Assembly: GCA_947846985.1 (NCBI GenBank)
Contig: CANTUZ010000002.1
Coordinates: 57,368,885 to 57,432,884, forward strand
Length of the DNA: 64,000 bases
Direction of reading: 5' to 3'
Source: Fratercula arctica
Taxonomy: Eukaryota; Chordata; Aves; Charadriiformes; Alcidae
Shown: in pieces, positions 13,501-28,899 of the stretch
Layout of the letters: each line of letters begins with the position of its first letter
Numbering within the stretch: position 1 is the first letter of the stretch
The notes under the pieces: generated by a model
Seen by the model: the letters and a program-made list of their open reading frames with translations, nothing else
Databases searched by the model: none
What the model was told of the DNA's origin: nothing
Made by a program: the position numbers and the translations under genes

Positions 13501-14787
13501 GAGTGCAGCAGACATCTTTTTTGTATTAAGCAATGGCAGGAACTCAGCCGAAGTGGCTAACATGTAAACTAGAGCTCATGCTTACTTATTGTTTGAGCCT
13601 ACAGTGCAGCCGATACCTTCCAAGGGGCACCCACAAGTCTGGGCCTCTTCACTGTGAGTTTTCCACACTCAATATTCATTTTAACACAGATTCTGCTACT
13701 GAGTAGAACTGGTAACTAAAAGCTTTCAATCTGTTTATGATCCAAGTTCTGACTGACTCCTTCAGAAGACAGCAGAGCTACTGAGAAAATGCTAGTTTCT
13801 ACATCACACCTCAGACAGCTGTCACTCAACTACGTGTTACCCTGCAAACTTTGCTAATTAATGTGCTGTCCAGAAGGAGAGAAGCACTGATATTAGACAT
13901 GCTTATGAGGTGACATCGGTATGATAGGCAGATGTTGCTCTGCGATGACAGCAGAGTCTCCTGACAAAAACAGCACGGATCATTCTGTCCTTTTGTTATT
14001 TTTAAGGGTACCTTACCTTGTTTAACAGAGCATTCAAATGCAAATCACAACCATTTAACATTACCACAGCCCTCTGCAAGAAAAAGGCACTGAATCAACA
14101 AAAGCTGCATGTTTTGTCGGACTGGTGTCTTATATCAACTGATGATGTTCCTGTAATAATACTCATTCCAGCATTAAAGAACAAAAGATGCAAATGCGAT
14201 GCAAGCTCCAGCTTTCATGCAAATTGGTCCTTGTAACCAAAATTCATTATCATGACAATCACATCTACAAGAAGCAAAACTATAAAACATTGCAACAGTA
14301 GAACTCATGTTTAAGTTCCTGAAGTTTTGGTACTAGTATTTGTTTTGGTACATACTCCATGGAGTCTCTACACTAGGAGGAAATTTTTCACATCCAGGAA
14401 GGCTTGTAATTTTTTCTCCCTTTGAAGCCCAACCCTGTAACTCTGGAAAGTCGTTTGCTTGGTTATACATGATGGTCGATTAGAAACCCAAACCTTGGAG
14501 AGCCTGGTGACTTCCCTAAATACAAAGACTAACCAGACCAACCCTTACTCACTGAAAACAAAGGTAACTGTCATTACCTTAACAAAACGAAGCCTCAGGG
14601 CCCAGGATGTATACTACATTAGCATCTCATTCCATTAATAGGAGACAGAAAGGTGACAGAAATTTCTAGTCATTCATTAGACTTGCAGCTCTTGGGAGTT
14701 TGATGCCACTGACATGCAGTAATACACCACCTAGATGAAGCAGGTAGTTAAGAACTAATATCACCCTTAAAGCTGATAGGTAGAATA

Positions 14788-15205
14788 GAGAGAGAAAACT
14801 ACCTGACCGCAGGGTAAATCAGTGTCAGAATTAGGAAAAAAAAAAGAAAACAAACATCTTGAAGACTTTATTTTTAGCCCTCTCATTCTAAATGTTTAAC
14901 GATAATGTAAAAGCTAGCCCAAACCGTCAGAGGTATGTGCCAATACCAAGATTAAGTACAAACCCCTGACACATCAAACAATACGCATATGTGTTTAAGT
15001 GAGAGAGAGAGAAAATTATTTGACCACAGGGTAAATCAGTGTCAGAATTAGGCAAAAACATCTTGAAGGCTTTATTTTTAGCCCTTTCAATCTAAATGTT
15101 TAACGATAACGCTAAAGCTAGCCCAAACAGTCAGAGGTATGTGCCAATACCGAGATTGAGTACAAACCCCTGACACATCAAACAATGTGCATATGTGTTT
15201 AAGTG
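14788..15205. repeat. Two-copy tandem duplication, period about 217 bp
   Basis: Copy 1 (14788-15001) and copy 2 (15005-15205) align along their whole length, sharing for example GGGTAAATCAGTGTCAGAAT, AAATGTTTAACGATAA and TCAGAGGTATGTGCCAATAC. They differ by scattered substitutions (mostly transitions) and by an A-rich stretch near 14840 that is longer in copy 1. Roughly one base in twelve to fifteen differs by eye. Both copies begin with a GAGAGAGA run, which may have mediated the duplication. Intron 2; no coding content. Confidence 0.93.
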
Positions 15206-15250
15206 TGCATCTGTTTGAAAAGTTGGGCCAATGTGGAAAATCCTATTATC

Positions 15251-15267
15251 AAAAAAAAAAAAAAAAA
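15251..15267. repeat. Run of 17 A
   Basis: Homopolymer A run between the tandem duplication and a dispersed-repeat relic in intron 2. No target-site duplication or recognisable element body was seen upstream, so I do not call it a retrotransposon tail. Confidence 0.9.
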
Positions 15268-15295
15268 CCAACAATGGGGAGCTCTTCAGCTAATG

Positions 15296-15370
15296 TGAAC
15301 CACTGTAATTCTATTGACAGCAACGGATCTGTGCTGACTTACACCAGCTGAGGATCTAATTTCATATGCC
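15296..15370. repeat. Relic of a dispersed amniote repeat
   Basis: The run GTAATTCTATTGACAGCAAC followed by CTTACACCAGCTGAGGATCT matches, with changes, the common sauropsid pattern of an 'attgatttcaatgg' block next to 'tttacaccagctgaggatctgg'. I recognise the pattern from many amniote sequences but cannot name its family with confidence. Confidence 0.4.
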
Positions 15371-16587
15371 TTAGAAAACTGATGCAACTTTTTCCATAGC
15401 TGCTCAAGAGTTTCTATACCCTCATGGGGATCAACTCCAACTAGTAGGTCAGCAGGTGCTGAGTTTGCTTTGAATCTGAAGTCCAGTAACACAGAAGGAT
15501 ACTGGGACTTGTGCCATCTAATTTTTACTGACCCACCGAGATTCCCCTCTAGTATGCATGCAGGATTCATGTATTTTCTCCTTTAGTCTAGTGGGAGATG
15601 CATGCTTCTCTGAGAAAGCAGAAACCTTTCTTGAAGATATCAAAGTGAGAACCTGACCTGAACCACAAGCCCAGATGAGTGAGCATGATGGAAGCAGAAA
15701 GGATGAACAGCAAATGTTTTGCCAGGAATACACCAGGACTCCAAAATATGCAGAAAGACACCTTCCGTTTTAACCATTATTAGACTGATTTGCAAAAACC
15801 AACAGTTAATCTGCAGCTATCCAAAATCCACAGGTCTAAAATCTGCCCACACCTTTTCAAGCAATTTTCTTTCCTAGTGCAAAGAAAGTTTTGCATTAGT
15901 AGGGACTAATACACTCAGCCCTCTTACACTGAACAGTCCCAGGGCTGGGATTACACACTCTCCAGAGAGGCAGAGAATATGTAAAATTGTCGAGTGAGGT
16001 AATCTCTGGGGAGAATTAAGCAAACTACTCCAGTTTTGCAAATCTACAAGCTGTACATTCACAACTTTGAAATGAATTCACGGGAGGATACACTCTTAGC
16101 TCGATGTTTTGTCCCTGGCCGTTAAAGAACTTCGGCGAAGTGGGGGCAGCCCTTTGTGAGAAGCAAGTTTATTTGTAAAAGAAGAGAAGAAAAAAACCTT
16201 TTGCCGTTAATTTTGACAGAGCTACTTCTGTCTCTTTTGTAATAACTAATTATCTAACTAGTGTAAGAGATTTCAATGGCCAAATGCAAAGCACTCGCAA
16301 GCCCTGCCAGGCTAATCAAGACAATTTCCAAAACACCAAAAACAGGAACTTCCTATAATAAATAACTTAGCACATTTACATCTCAAATTAGAACATCTGG
16401 AAGAAAAAGACTACGCCTGATGCCAAAACAGGCATTTCCACTTTCCACCACCACCACCCCCCCTTGTTCGTTTTCTTTAGCCTTTCCGTAGAACAAACAC
16501 CAATCCAGGTGCAAATGCTCAATTCACAAGGAATGCAGTGAACATAAAATTACTGTAGGTTTGGCTGCTAGTAAATCCCTGCTGTTA

Positions 16588-16755
<168 letters not shown>

Positions 16756-19700
16756 CTGAATGAAACAAGAGAGCCATAAACTTTAAACACTATGTGAAAG
16801 CTTAGCCCAAAACCTCTCACACCTCTCACCTGAAGAAGAGCCTGCAGCACAACTGAATTAGCAGCCCACAGGCCATTTCTATATGCCCATCAAATCATGT
16901 TTGCATGCATGAATTCCTGAGGAATTTAAGGAAACACTACCACCAAAATTAAGTATGTTTGCCTTTAAAGAGAATGAGCATCACAAACCACTATGCTGCT
17001 TGATGGGTAGGTCCGTTTTTCTGAAGCCTGTAGGCTTTCAGTGGAACCAGGGAAAAAAGCCAGTATTTTTCTCCTATGTCCAGAGCACTTTGGAACAACA
17101 CAAAAGAAATCAAGACAGACCTTCATGTTGACTGTAGAAGACAAATATTTAAATTTCAACATTCACACTATCCGAACACACTGCAGCAAGAATTATCCTG
17201 TCTATCTCTACACCTTGTCCTACTCGTGTAAACATCTCTCACTCTGTTTGTTCAGAAATCTAACTCAAACAAAAGTGCATTGGAGCAACACCCTGAAAAC
17301 CACAGGGAAAGGCAAATATTATTGCTAGCGGCAGATAATGAGATCACTTTCTTTTGCACAAAAATGCTGAAAATGGAAAACTCCGCAGAGGTGTGTGTCT
17401 GGTTATTCTGCCTTTCCTGGCTGCTCTCAGTGTCATCTCCAGTGATACATGCATTTTATAGCCCGCATATCACTCCTTATTCTCAGAGCTTTGACATTGC
17501 TGACATAAACCCAAGAAGCCCACAAACTTCTGAAAGGGTAACACTGCTTGTGCAGCAGTGTATCCACACCAGGCCCTGAGACTGCAGGGATCTTGGGCTG
17601 TGAAGAATACAAGCATTTCCAAGCGCTGGTCTGCAGCTTAACTTGACGCATGCCAGTCTGTCCAGGTAAGCTTTACACAAACTATCAATATTCAGCACAT
17701 ACCATGCCTAGAACCGAAGTACCTGGGTGCTTTGGTAGTTTGAACACGATCCTATGCAACAACAACAAAAAAATAATAGACTGTTTTCAGTTCTGAGCGG
17801 CACTGCAGTCATTAGCTAAAGGGGGTCTGAAACGGAAGGAAGTCGCACTGTTCAACATTTAAATGAATTAAAAAACCAAAGCCTTCAAAACAAGCCACAA
17901 AGTAAACTATAATGAAGCGTAATTACATTAGCAACCTGTTTCCCCAATTCTGACAGTCCAAAAAAAAAAACAACCCAACCAAAAAAACAAACCCAAAAAA
18001 GGCTACAAAGCCAATTCATCACAAACACAGCTGTCTAGTAAACCTTCCCCTTCCCACCTCCCTAGTAGGAGTTCTTTTTAATAGCACAATAAAACACTCC
18101 AAAGCCTCATTGTTATACAGTAGGGATCAAAGAAGAGCCCAATCACTAAATGAATCATTATTTAGCTAGGCAGCACAGCCAGGGAATTGGACTAGATATC
18201 AGAGACTCTCTGCCACCAACCTACTGGTCTAACCTTCGTCAAGGTATTTTTCCTCCCTTGAGATCTTTTCTTGCTAAAAAACAGAATAACAAAGCTCTGC
18301 CTGCCATGGCAGAGTACTTCTAAGAGTACTTTCAAGATCTACCTGTGTAAGTGCTATAAATATTATTGTGATCTGTGAAACAACTTACTACCAGAACATG
18401 AAGGGGAATGTCAAGCGTCTTCAAATAGGAAGCAGGAGAGATCTAACAATGCTCAACTTGCAACAGCCCTCACTGGTACCCAGCAATGCACAAATCTCCT
18501 TGTGGAGAGGTCTTGTACCAGCTTAGTAAAAGTATCGTTCCAAATTTCTCATATGCTTTGCCCCCCTTTACCCTTGCACACCTCATGCAAGAGCACCACA
18601 GCTTTGGTCAGTTACCGTATATAGCAGGTTTTTCAGTCCCTTGCATTGGCAGAAATTGGGGGATGCTGCCAAGCTGTTCACCCCACACTGACCACAAAAT
18701 ACTTGTGTTCTCTGTAGAGCCTCGGCCACTTAAATACCAAAATCTGCCTCTACCCAGCCTCCGGCCACTGTGTGAGACAGTTCTTCAGTGTACCCTCTTG
18801 TGTTCGGAGTACCCTCTGTTGAATTATTTAATATTCTCTAAAAATAATAACTTTCTATGCTGTCTCTGAGGGAATTTAAAAAGCTATACATTTTCAGTTG
18901 TGGTTCTGTTTTCCTCTGTTTTGGCTTTTAAGGGCCAAGTCTGCTATTCAGGCAGCATCTTCGTTTACATCAAAGAGTTTGACTGTGTGAGCTTGAGGGG
19001 GGGAAGCTGCAGAATTTTTCCCCCATTTTCTTCTGTCCTCGGCTTGCAAGCCTGTTTCTTTTGGCTAAAAGACATGAAAGGAAACAATTATGCTCCCTAC
19101 TCAACTAGAAAGGAAGAAGCCACATACTTTGCCCCCATTTCACAAGGCCAGCAGAGTGGCATGAAACATTTGGGCAAAGGTCACAAAAACGATGACAGGT
19201 ATCTACAGTGGTTCCACCAACTCCTGCTGTGCAGATGTCTGTGCAGATATAAGCAAGGTGCCCTCACTTATCTCCACCTCCTTCCCCTCTCCACCATAGC
19301 AGGACAGTATTTCCATTACAATCTGATCCTACCCACTTCTCAGAAAAGGAAAGAGACAAAGGTACTGTAAGGAGTTAACACAGCTTTAATCTCCTAAAAA
19401 GCATCTTTGGATTATCTGCAATTCAAGAACAACATGTGGCTGCTCAAACTGGCATCCATCCATTCTCTTGGCTATGTTTTTCTTTCCCCAACAGCCTACC
19501 AATAGGATTTTTCTGGTGTTGTGGCACTGGGTTTTTTTAATGGAGGGAAGATCAGGAGATATAATTCCACATTTCCCACCACTTTCCTGTTTTATGCTAC
19601 CTAGTGTAGACACTGGTACAGAACAGAGGCCTGAGGCAGCAGCCTGAAGCGAATTTTTGGTCAGAAAATTGCAGAACTGGCCACGAGCTAATATAAACAT

Positions 19701-22700
19701 CTGCTCTTGGTACCTGTTCTGGTTCATGTCTGCTTAGTTTACACACAGAAGTCTGCTTTTATTCATGTCAGCATGGAAGGGGGAACACCACAAGAGTAAA
19801 CTTTCTTATTTGGCTCTACACCCTGCACCACGAGCCGATGGCCCCAGCGCTGCAGACATTTCCTCCCGTGCCTTCCTTCCTCCCGTTCCCAACCCACGCA
19901 TGTGTGGCAAGGGCGTCTGCAGGAATTCCAGCAGCTCCAGTTACACTCCGGTGCCCTATCAACTACATGGTGATACGCATGGCTGGAAGAGTAAGGAAAT
20001 TCGGGAGAAATGGCAGGACTAATAATTAAAGGTATGTGTTTTGGTATATTTTGCCAAGAATGCCCGATAGGGAAGCAGTCAACTGGAAATCAATATGGTG
20101 CCCCAAAAATCTTTTTTTTCATGAAGAACAACTTAAGCCCAAGTTGAAAATGCAAACCAGACACGTGTGTCTTCTAGAATCATTCTCCTTAATTTTGGCT
20201 GTGATTTTTATCTTCTCTCAGAAACTGTAATGAAATATGAGAATTGCAGTCTACCAAAAAAAAAAAAAAATGTCCAGGATAATGTGAAGATTTCTTTCTA
20301 TTGGCTGCTAATCCCTATCAAAAAGCATTCTAAAAATCAGCCAGCCTGACAGTCGTCTTCACATTAAAATACGAAGTGGTTTATACGATGGTGTTCATGG
20401 CCCTCCCCAGCTTGTGGGTCAGTGACTTCTCTGTTCCTGCCCCCAGGCCTGAGACAATATATATCTATTCTGCAGCAAGGAGCTCTGCTTTCAAAAAACC
20501 AGGAAGCTAGCTTCTATCGGCTATCCAGCATCTCCATGTGCATATGAATGGCAAGAAAATGCTATAACAGTATATGGGCAAAAGCTTGAACTTTCATAGG
20601 TAAATAGAGGGATAAACATTCCTTCCTGAAAGCAAACATTCATGGCTTTTTCCCATTCAACCATGCTTGAACCCTTTGTAATTTCCCTAAAGCCTGAACC
20701 CACTGCACAATTAGTTCCAGATCCCTATTTTAAACCTAATCCCTCTCAAACCAGCAACCTGCCTGCAGGTGTGTCTCTTCTTTTTACATCATAAATGTAA
20801 ACTTTCACCAATTGCATATTAAATTGGAGGAATTTTAGGAACAAGCTACTGGAATGAATTACTTAAATCAGTAAAACTGTCTCTTTTAAGCAGAGTGTCA
20901 ACAAATGGCAATATGTTGGAAAAGTATTTCAAACAAAAAAATTCTTTCAAGCAATTTTAAATGATATAATTTCCGGTCCCCATGTATGCTGGTCATAAAA
21001 CTGCACCCCACAGTAGTAAAAATAATCATATTAATGTACAGGGGAGAAAAAAAAAGTCTTTTTGTTCATTTACTCACAGTGCCAACTAACCGAAACCAGT
21101 AGAGCAGCCCTCTGCCTGGAAGAGCAGGAAGCATGACCCTTTCTGAAGAGACACTTTGATTTTTCAAGAAATTTTCAGCTCTGTGCTCCTTTTCCTCTCT
21201 GAATTACTTTTAACATCATTGCATTTATATTGAGCAAGTTAGTTTTAAAGACCAGATCATGCAAATCTATATTCATGCAAACAGACTTACTGACTTCAAC
21301 AAGACTACTTGCTTCTGTACAAGCACTTGGGCAGGAATCAGAATCTAAAATTCTCAATTTGCTTGTTAGACTGGTTTATGTTTCTTGTGAATTTAAACCT
21401 TCTTCTGCCTTTGTTAGGTTTTTTTTTTGATGGGGTATCTTGTAATGTGTTGGGTTTTTTTAAAAAAAAAAAACCAAAACCTTTCCCTGTTTTATTCGCT
21501 GCTGCTGTAGTTGTATTCAATTCATTAACAAGTGGTTTGCATCCGCTGAGAAGAGCTGTCTGAAATAGCAGTGTCACAGCATTCATCATCATTACATCAG
21601 CAGTAGGGAAGTTCATACTGATTGCTATCAGCAACCAGAGTGCCCCAATCAGCGTGCAAGCAAACATAGCATGTTTAATTTTTCAGAAATGACTCTGGGT
21701 AGTTAGGGTGTTCATAGGTACTACTTTGATCCACGCTACTAGAAGCAGTCTTTGGGGATACAATACATCTTGAACAGCACAACTATATGAAAGTGAAAAA
21801 CACAAGGGGAGGCATGAAGAACAATCAGGAAATTACAGTCCCTCTCAACCATAAAGGACCCTTTATCAATTTTATCAAAACCGGTTACACCGTTCCTTGG
21901 GATTATTTAAGGATAAAAAAAAAAAAAAAAATCTGTCTTGTTCAGATACATTCAGATGCAAAATTTGTATGAGACAATCTTCTGCTATTATATGGGAGCT
22001 ATTTCACACTGATTTATACAGGTTTGATTCAGGTACATTTAACTTCCAAAACCCACCTAGATTTCAGCATTGCTTTCCATCAAACCTGCTGGCAAAGCTG
22101 CACTGACAAAGTTACCCCTAACAGTACTTGCTGAAAAATACAGAAGTGCTCAGATATTTTAAGAAATATCTTCCAGTTGTAACATTAACCTCCTTGTACA
22201 TCTCACTGTTTTTTATAATAGCTATAGGAACTAAGCTAAATACTATACATTTTTTAAATGGTTGTATCTTTTCTATGTTCTTTGTAAGCTAAAACAGAAT
22301 TCTGCAATCCCCATTAACTACTCCTGGGCAAATTTTGTTCAGATTCTTCCCTGTTGAGCCAACTGGTCACAGTAAGACTAAGACCAACATAAACAGAGAA
22401 AAAAAATAGTCTTATATCCACTGTATATAAATACACAACAAAACACCAGTAAGTTGGGGAAAAAAGGTATCTTATACTTCACAATACTTATCTCCACTTA
22501 AATTTAAATGCATAATCTATAATTGTGCTAGTCACAAACTGCACACTTCTCCTACATCTGTTTTGAAATGCAAAGAAAAATTAGAAACAAAGACAAAACC
22601 TGATAGAATCAGATAGGTGGATTTGTTGCTTGAAATTAAAAAATACCCCAAGTTATAGGGCACCACATGTATTAATACAATCTTTCCAAATTCATTATTA

Positions 22701-25700
22701 TCTGCTGTCTTTTCCTGTCTTACATTCCTTTGATTTCTTCCCCCAATAAAGACTGAAAAACAACTAGACCTAAAGCCTGGTTAATGATGATCTGATCTGT
22801 TCCTGATAGGTTAAATAGCTTGTGGCAACAATAATGCAGGATCACAAACACAAAGGCAATCAGCTAGGCAAAGCAGTGCTATTAGCATTCTCGTGATTAA
22901 GATCCTAAGTGAGAAACTACTCTATGGCATACACTGAACTACTGATCAAATGTAATAATTGCTCGACTCCAGAGGAATTACATTTGCTTACATCTTTCTG
23001 CTACAGATAAAACTACGTTACCAAAAGTTCTGAAAATGTTTAAAACATGCACAAACAGTAGGATCAGGAAGCATCACTTTCTACTGAGGCAGCACCTCAG
23101 TTGCTTTTAATACACATCACCCACATACTCACAGATTATCTCTACTTTTGTTACGGGATTTAGAAAGCTGTTAAGCATAACCCCAATTAGATGTTTTTAC
23201 TATCGCTTCAACAGATTAAACTCTGTATCTAAATAAGACAGCTTTCTGCCAGGAAAGAAGTAATTCATAGTTTCTTACCCAGTAAACAGAATTTAATGGA
23301 TAAAAACACTGAAGGATTTGGGTCAGACTGTCCATATCCAACCAGTCCATCTCTCACAGAAGTTGTTGTTTGGGGATATGCAACACATAGCTGCGGGATG
23401 CAGAGCCAGAACTTACAACACATTGTAATGGCTTTACATTTCAGTTATGATGTGTCCTCTGAGGTAAAAAGTCATAATCCATTCATTATCCAAGAGTCTT
23501 TAGAGTAAGTAAGTGAACTTTAAAATGGTTAAAAAAAAAAATCCACACCAAAAGCCAAAACCCCACAACCAAAACCAAACAAACAAACCAGGTCATTAAC
23601 TCTGCTTCTAAGCATTTGTTATTTTAATCATATGGTCTTGGGGTTCTTTATTCCTCATTTTGACTCTCTTACAAATTATCTAATTACAGGCAATGGGAAG
23701 AGCAAAGGTTATTTCTTAAAAAAATAGAAAGTGACACGTATTTTTCAAGTCTCCAAATCTGCAAATATATTTGGGGAAGGGGGTGGGTTTAAAAATGTAA
23801 TGCACTTACGCTTAAGAAATGAGAACTCCTGCCAATTAAATTGCTTAGTATTGCTAGAAAATTCAGAGGAAGCCGTGTTACTGCTTGTTTTGCAACCCTA
23901 CATGTCCTTGTGCTTCAAACTCTGCAGCAGGAAAAACTCTAATAATTATGTCAAAGTAAGATTAGCTGTAAAAGAATTAGCACCGGGGGAAAAAAAAAAT
24001 CTCCTGTGGACCTTACTATTTGTAGCAATAGGTTAAAATGAGCAGTAACACTTCAAGCTTCCCTACCAAGTCTACATTCAGTTTTTGCCCCTGTCTTTCT
24101 TCAGGAATCCAGCAGCACTAAATCCAAAACAAACTTAAATAACAGCACAGTGACTTCCTTCTGTAAAACACTTGCTTTATGAAATATGAATTAGAGCGTT
24201 CATATGCTCAAGATTTGAAAGGACAGGAATATGCAGAGCGGAGTACAACCAGCGAGACTTGCTGCATTGATAACATATCCTATGACTTCCTTTGCTGATA
24301 CTGTTACTAGCACTAGGAACACTTACGGTGACGATGTAGGATGTTTTCTTCTTTCCCTTCTTGCCAGTTTGTCAACAAACAGCTTAGTAAAGCAAATTAC
24401 AAACATCTGCAATGGGTGTGCTTTGCACCACGATTTATTTAGTTCATGAAATAAGAAGTCACTACAAGTGCCAGAGAAAAATGCAGAAATATTCTAATTT
24501 AGAGCACCAGAGCTAAACGTGAATTCCAATGGCATGACCACTTTCTTCACACTTTTTGCTTTCTCTCATCAATCCCAAGACATGAAAGTTTCCTTAAAAG
24601 CAAAACTAGATCTATATATCAATGTCAATCTATACAGGAACCGAGCTCAAGGAAGAATATTTTTAATATACATCTATTGCGAAGATGTGCCTTCTGTTTC
24701 CAACTTCTGATGTGCAAATGAAAGAAAAGACTGTATTCTGTGTTTTACAATTAGCATTTTAAAACAAGATTAAAGGAATCAAGTAGAATGTTTTTGAAAG
24801 TGCCATGTTTTGATCACCAGTCCCGTTCCTGGAAGCGCGTTTATCTCCTCAGCACACTCTCAGGGTAAGGGATGCCTTCATCCAGAATTTCACATTCTAA
24901 CCCAACGCAGATGTTTTAACACGTAAAAGAGCTAGGAAAGCTCCATATATCATGGAAGAACTTCAAGTGTGAAAGGTACTTTATAAAACTTTATCTTCAG
25001 CTTTTACAGTTCACTTTAGGTTTTACACCTGTCTCATAGAAGCAGTAAAACTGCATCACGATTTCTTCGCGTTTTTGTAACTTGACAAAATACAACAGGA
25101 CAACTCTGAACTGCTGCAGTAGAAATTACTTCACAATCCACTATCCCTGTTCAAATAGTGTAATCATAGAATTATACAGCTGTCTTATTTTCCCAGAATA
25201 AAACATCCACAGTGAATTGAAGAGCCAAGAAAAACCACACCAAACCGCATGTCCTGTTAGTTAAGAATAGGTAGTGCTAAGATTTCATTTTAATACACGC
25301 CGTTCAGAACAGCAGATGTTGTACTGAAGTGACACTAACTTGATCTGTGTTTCTGACTATTCAGTTTCAGGTATTCATACATCTTATTTAATGAAGGCTT
25401 CATTCTCTCAGCAGCTGGATGAAGTATTCTTTACAGGTAGCTGATATTTTTGACATTAACAGATTTGTATGTGAAGAAAACAGCACCATATGAAGCAGCA
25501 AACATATTTGGGGGAGGCTCAGCTCTAAACCACCGAAAGATTAGTTGGATCCTTTAGCTCTGGCCTAAATATCAGATATCAAAAAAATAAAACAGTACTC
25601 TGAGCATCATTTTAAAAAAAAGAAAAAAAGGATTGTCTTGGTAATCAGCGCAAAAAATCAGCGCAAAAAATAACTGACATCAGAGTGGAAACTTCAGCTG

Positions 25701-26867
25701 AGAAAATGATTCAGTCAGGAGGATTCTGATATTATCAGTTCTGACATCCAGCAACTATTTAGAGACAAATACGTTCTATCCCAATTAGTTCACCCCTTGT
25801 TGTAATCTAAATAATCTTGCAGGCATTTTTAAGATCAATGTATTGCCTTGTTTCTTGGTTTGTTCTTAAGAGAGAAACCAACTCTTCAGATCAGCAGCCA
25901 ACTTAATACACTTTCAAGGTAAAGCAGGTACCATTTATATGTACAGCATATACCACAACAAAACCACAGTATGATGCCAGCGCACTCTTTAAGAAAGTTT
26001 TCCCCTAAATCTCTGCAGAAAGCGTCCTTAAAAGAAAGCAGGGATTAGAGTGAGCTGGAAGGCAGGGAGGGGACTTACCTCAAACCCAGCCAAGCGGAAA
26101 TCAGAGCAGTAATTCTACAAGTCGGCAGAGTACACTTTTAGAGCTATAATGGTGTGAAGAAGTGCTGGGCAGCATTGCCTGAAGGCAGCACTAATACACT
26201 GATGACTAATGACTGGGCCATGCAGACAATGAATTTGGGGGTTGAAAACTAACAGAAACCCGTGCAGTACCTTGACAAATGGGCTTTCAAAATTTCACTC
26301 ATTGAATAACCTTTAAGCACAAAATTGGCTCAAGTTCTCTCGGGAATAACGTGACACGTTGTTGGACAATACGTATTTTCCTTTTTAATTAAAACTATTA
26401 CACCAAATACATAAACATGATTACAGTGAATAAAACATAGGAATTAACTATTTAGCAGCTAGAAAAGAAGACCGGACCCAGAATTTGAGGTGTGACACCA
26501 TTCGTTCAGAAGGGTCAACAAATCCCAGGGTTAACTACCTGATTCACTGAAATTCACCCTTGGCAGAATACATTTTCCCTTCTTTGACACTTAAAGGAGA
26601 ATGAGAACTTCAAAGGTATGTTTAATGAGCTGCTACAAATACAATTGGTTAAAAGAGGCTCAGAAATTATGTACTAAAAGCTGCATTGTGCTTAGAATTA
26701 CAACTGAAAAAGTCTCGTTTTAAAGAGCCCAGTCAAAGTCAAGCCCCCATAAAACAAATCAAGCCTCATATAAACTTTGTAACCTTGTGTACTGACAAAC
26801 ACATTAAAACAACAGAATCTGTCTTTTAAAGGGGTTCTTTTTTCAGTGCAACTCGACTCCCAGTTTG

Positions 26868-26890
26868 AAAATAGCCATTTTGGCTATTTT
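26868..26890. repeat. Small inverted repeat (9-bp arms, 5-base loop)
   Basis: AAAATAGCC and GGCTATTTT flank ATTTT. Short AT-rich hairpins of this size arise often by chance in sequence of this composition. Confidence 0.7.
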
Positions 26891-28899
26891 TACAGACAGA
26901 ATGAAATATCTAAAGTGTCTCTAAATTAACAAGTACCACTTGCCATAGACAGCATCGCCTTTAGCAGCTCCTAAAAACTTCAGAAAAGGATCTTAAAACA
27001 GGAAGCTTAGTGAGCTCATAAAACTGTTGTTGGAGCCAGGAACACATAGCATATTTAATCTGCAAACTGTGAGAGTCTACAATGATTTCAGCAAGATCTG
27101 AGGCATGCCCTCAAGGTTTGCTGGGATCTGGGATTAGGGAGTTGATAAGAACCCTCTACTGCCCATGGACATGTTTTTCTTCTGCAGTTAAACACAAATG
27201 CATAGAGACGTTTGACTGCTGCTTGGCGTTACTGCTCAAGTTATATAAAAGCTTTGCAGCTCCTTTTGCTGTCAATATATCAAAGTTAAAAAAAAATCAT
27301 CAAAGTGTGAAATTTCATTTAAAGTCTTTGCCAGTCTACAGCTCTATTTCACAGACCTATCAAATAAAAGTAAAGATGAAAAATGCACTGAAAGAACTTG
27401 AAAAGTTTGCAGCAGCACCCATGCCCTATTTTTGTTTATTCTGTCTCATTTTATTTGATTTTAAAGTATAACAAATCAATTCCCTTATAAAAATGACAAA
27501 GTCTAAAGGGAGGATGTCTATAAAACCTATGGTTAAAAGACAACTTGAAATCATTATTACAGTTGAACCTTTTGTTGAATAAAAAGATTCCTCTGTAGTC
27601 ATTTTAGCATTTTAATTGCCTAACTGCAAGTTGGCAGAAAATTTCTTGAATCTTCCAAAACAATCAGAATGACTACAGAATATGAGTGCCAGAAAAAGTA
27701 AAGCCTTCTTCAAAGTATTCTTTAGCTAGGGATTTACAACAATTGCATGAAGAAGAAAAGTCTGACTTTTACGATAATCTACTATAGTCTAAAAGCATTA
27801 ACATTCCATTACTAAGGTTTTCCTGAGGATTTCATGACTCATTGATTCACTTTTCCTTCAAGTCTGCTTTTTCTTTGTACATTACTGTCTCTATATCGTT
27901 GAGTGCATGCAACACTGATCATTAAACTGCTTCCTTCCATAACTCCAAATAAACCCTGCTTTAATAACCATCAGATTCCTTATTTATCAGGCAAAGATAA
28001 CTAACTTTTCACTAACACTCTGCAACGCAAAAATACGCCATTCCTTCCCTGAATGCACAGGATGAAATTCAAACACACTACAGAGTGCAGGTAATGCAAT
28101 AGCTTTCCCAAAAACGAGGCAGGAAGTGTAACTGAAACTTTTAAGAGTATCACATGCACACATTTATCTTGTTAAAAAATGGAGTAATCTGCAAAATGAA
28201 CGTATTAGAATGGTATCTCAGAACCTGAGTATTTCTCTAACACCAATTCCAAAATAAACAGAAATGATTTATAACCATCGATACTTTAATTTCTTAGTTA
28301 CAAAATGTTTTTGTTTGAAAATGCACAACATATCTTTCACAACTCAAGATTTCTTATAGCAGTAAACGCTGTCTTGGCCACTGCATGCCTTCTCAAGCCA
28401 AAAACATTACTCCACTTAAGCAGGAAAATGCAGGTGATGTCTTTGTTTTGTACTGCTTCTGCAGAAATGCTTTGGAAAACAGCATGTCCTACTGAAAACC
28501 ATGTGCAATTATTGGAATGCAAGAGTGCATTCATTTAGGTACCTCAGTCCATAGTTTTACTTCCACTTCTGCTTAAAATAATATATATGTGCAGTGAGGG
28601 TGTCCTTTTCTTACACATTCCTCTTACTCATTCAAAATCACATAATCCTGCTTTTAAAGAAATGATCCTCCTCCTTAAAATAGCCTTCTCTCATAGTTAC
28701 TATTATTTATGTTTTTAGAATTGGGCTATACACCAAACTGTAAGTATTTACATACTAGCTAGTTAAACCCAAACCTTCATTATATAAACAAACTCTCAGG
28801 CGGCTCCCTGCAGTTTATACTGTTAAACTCATTCACCGTTACTTTTAGTATATATTTCCTCAACTGTAATGCATGGTGTGAACACGGCAATTTTTACAT

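Noticed and set aside
18175..18245. Possible CR1 3'-end fragment (GGGAATTGGACTAGATATCA)
   Set aside because: Resembles the CR1 'ggattggactagatga' phrase, but the match is short and the terminal 8-base repeats are absent.
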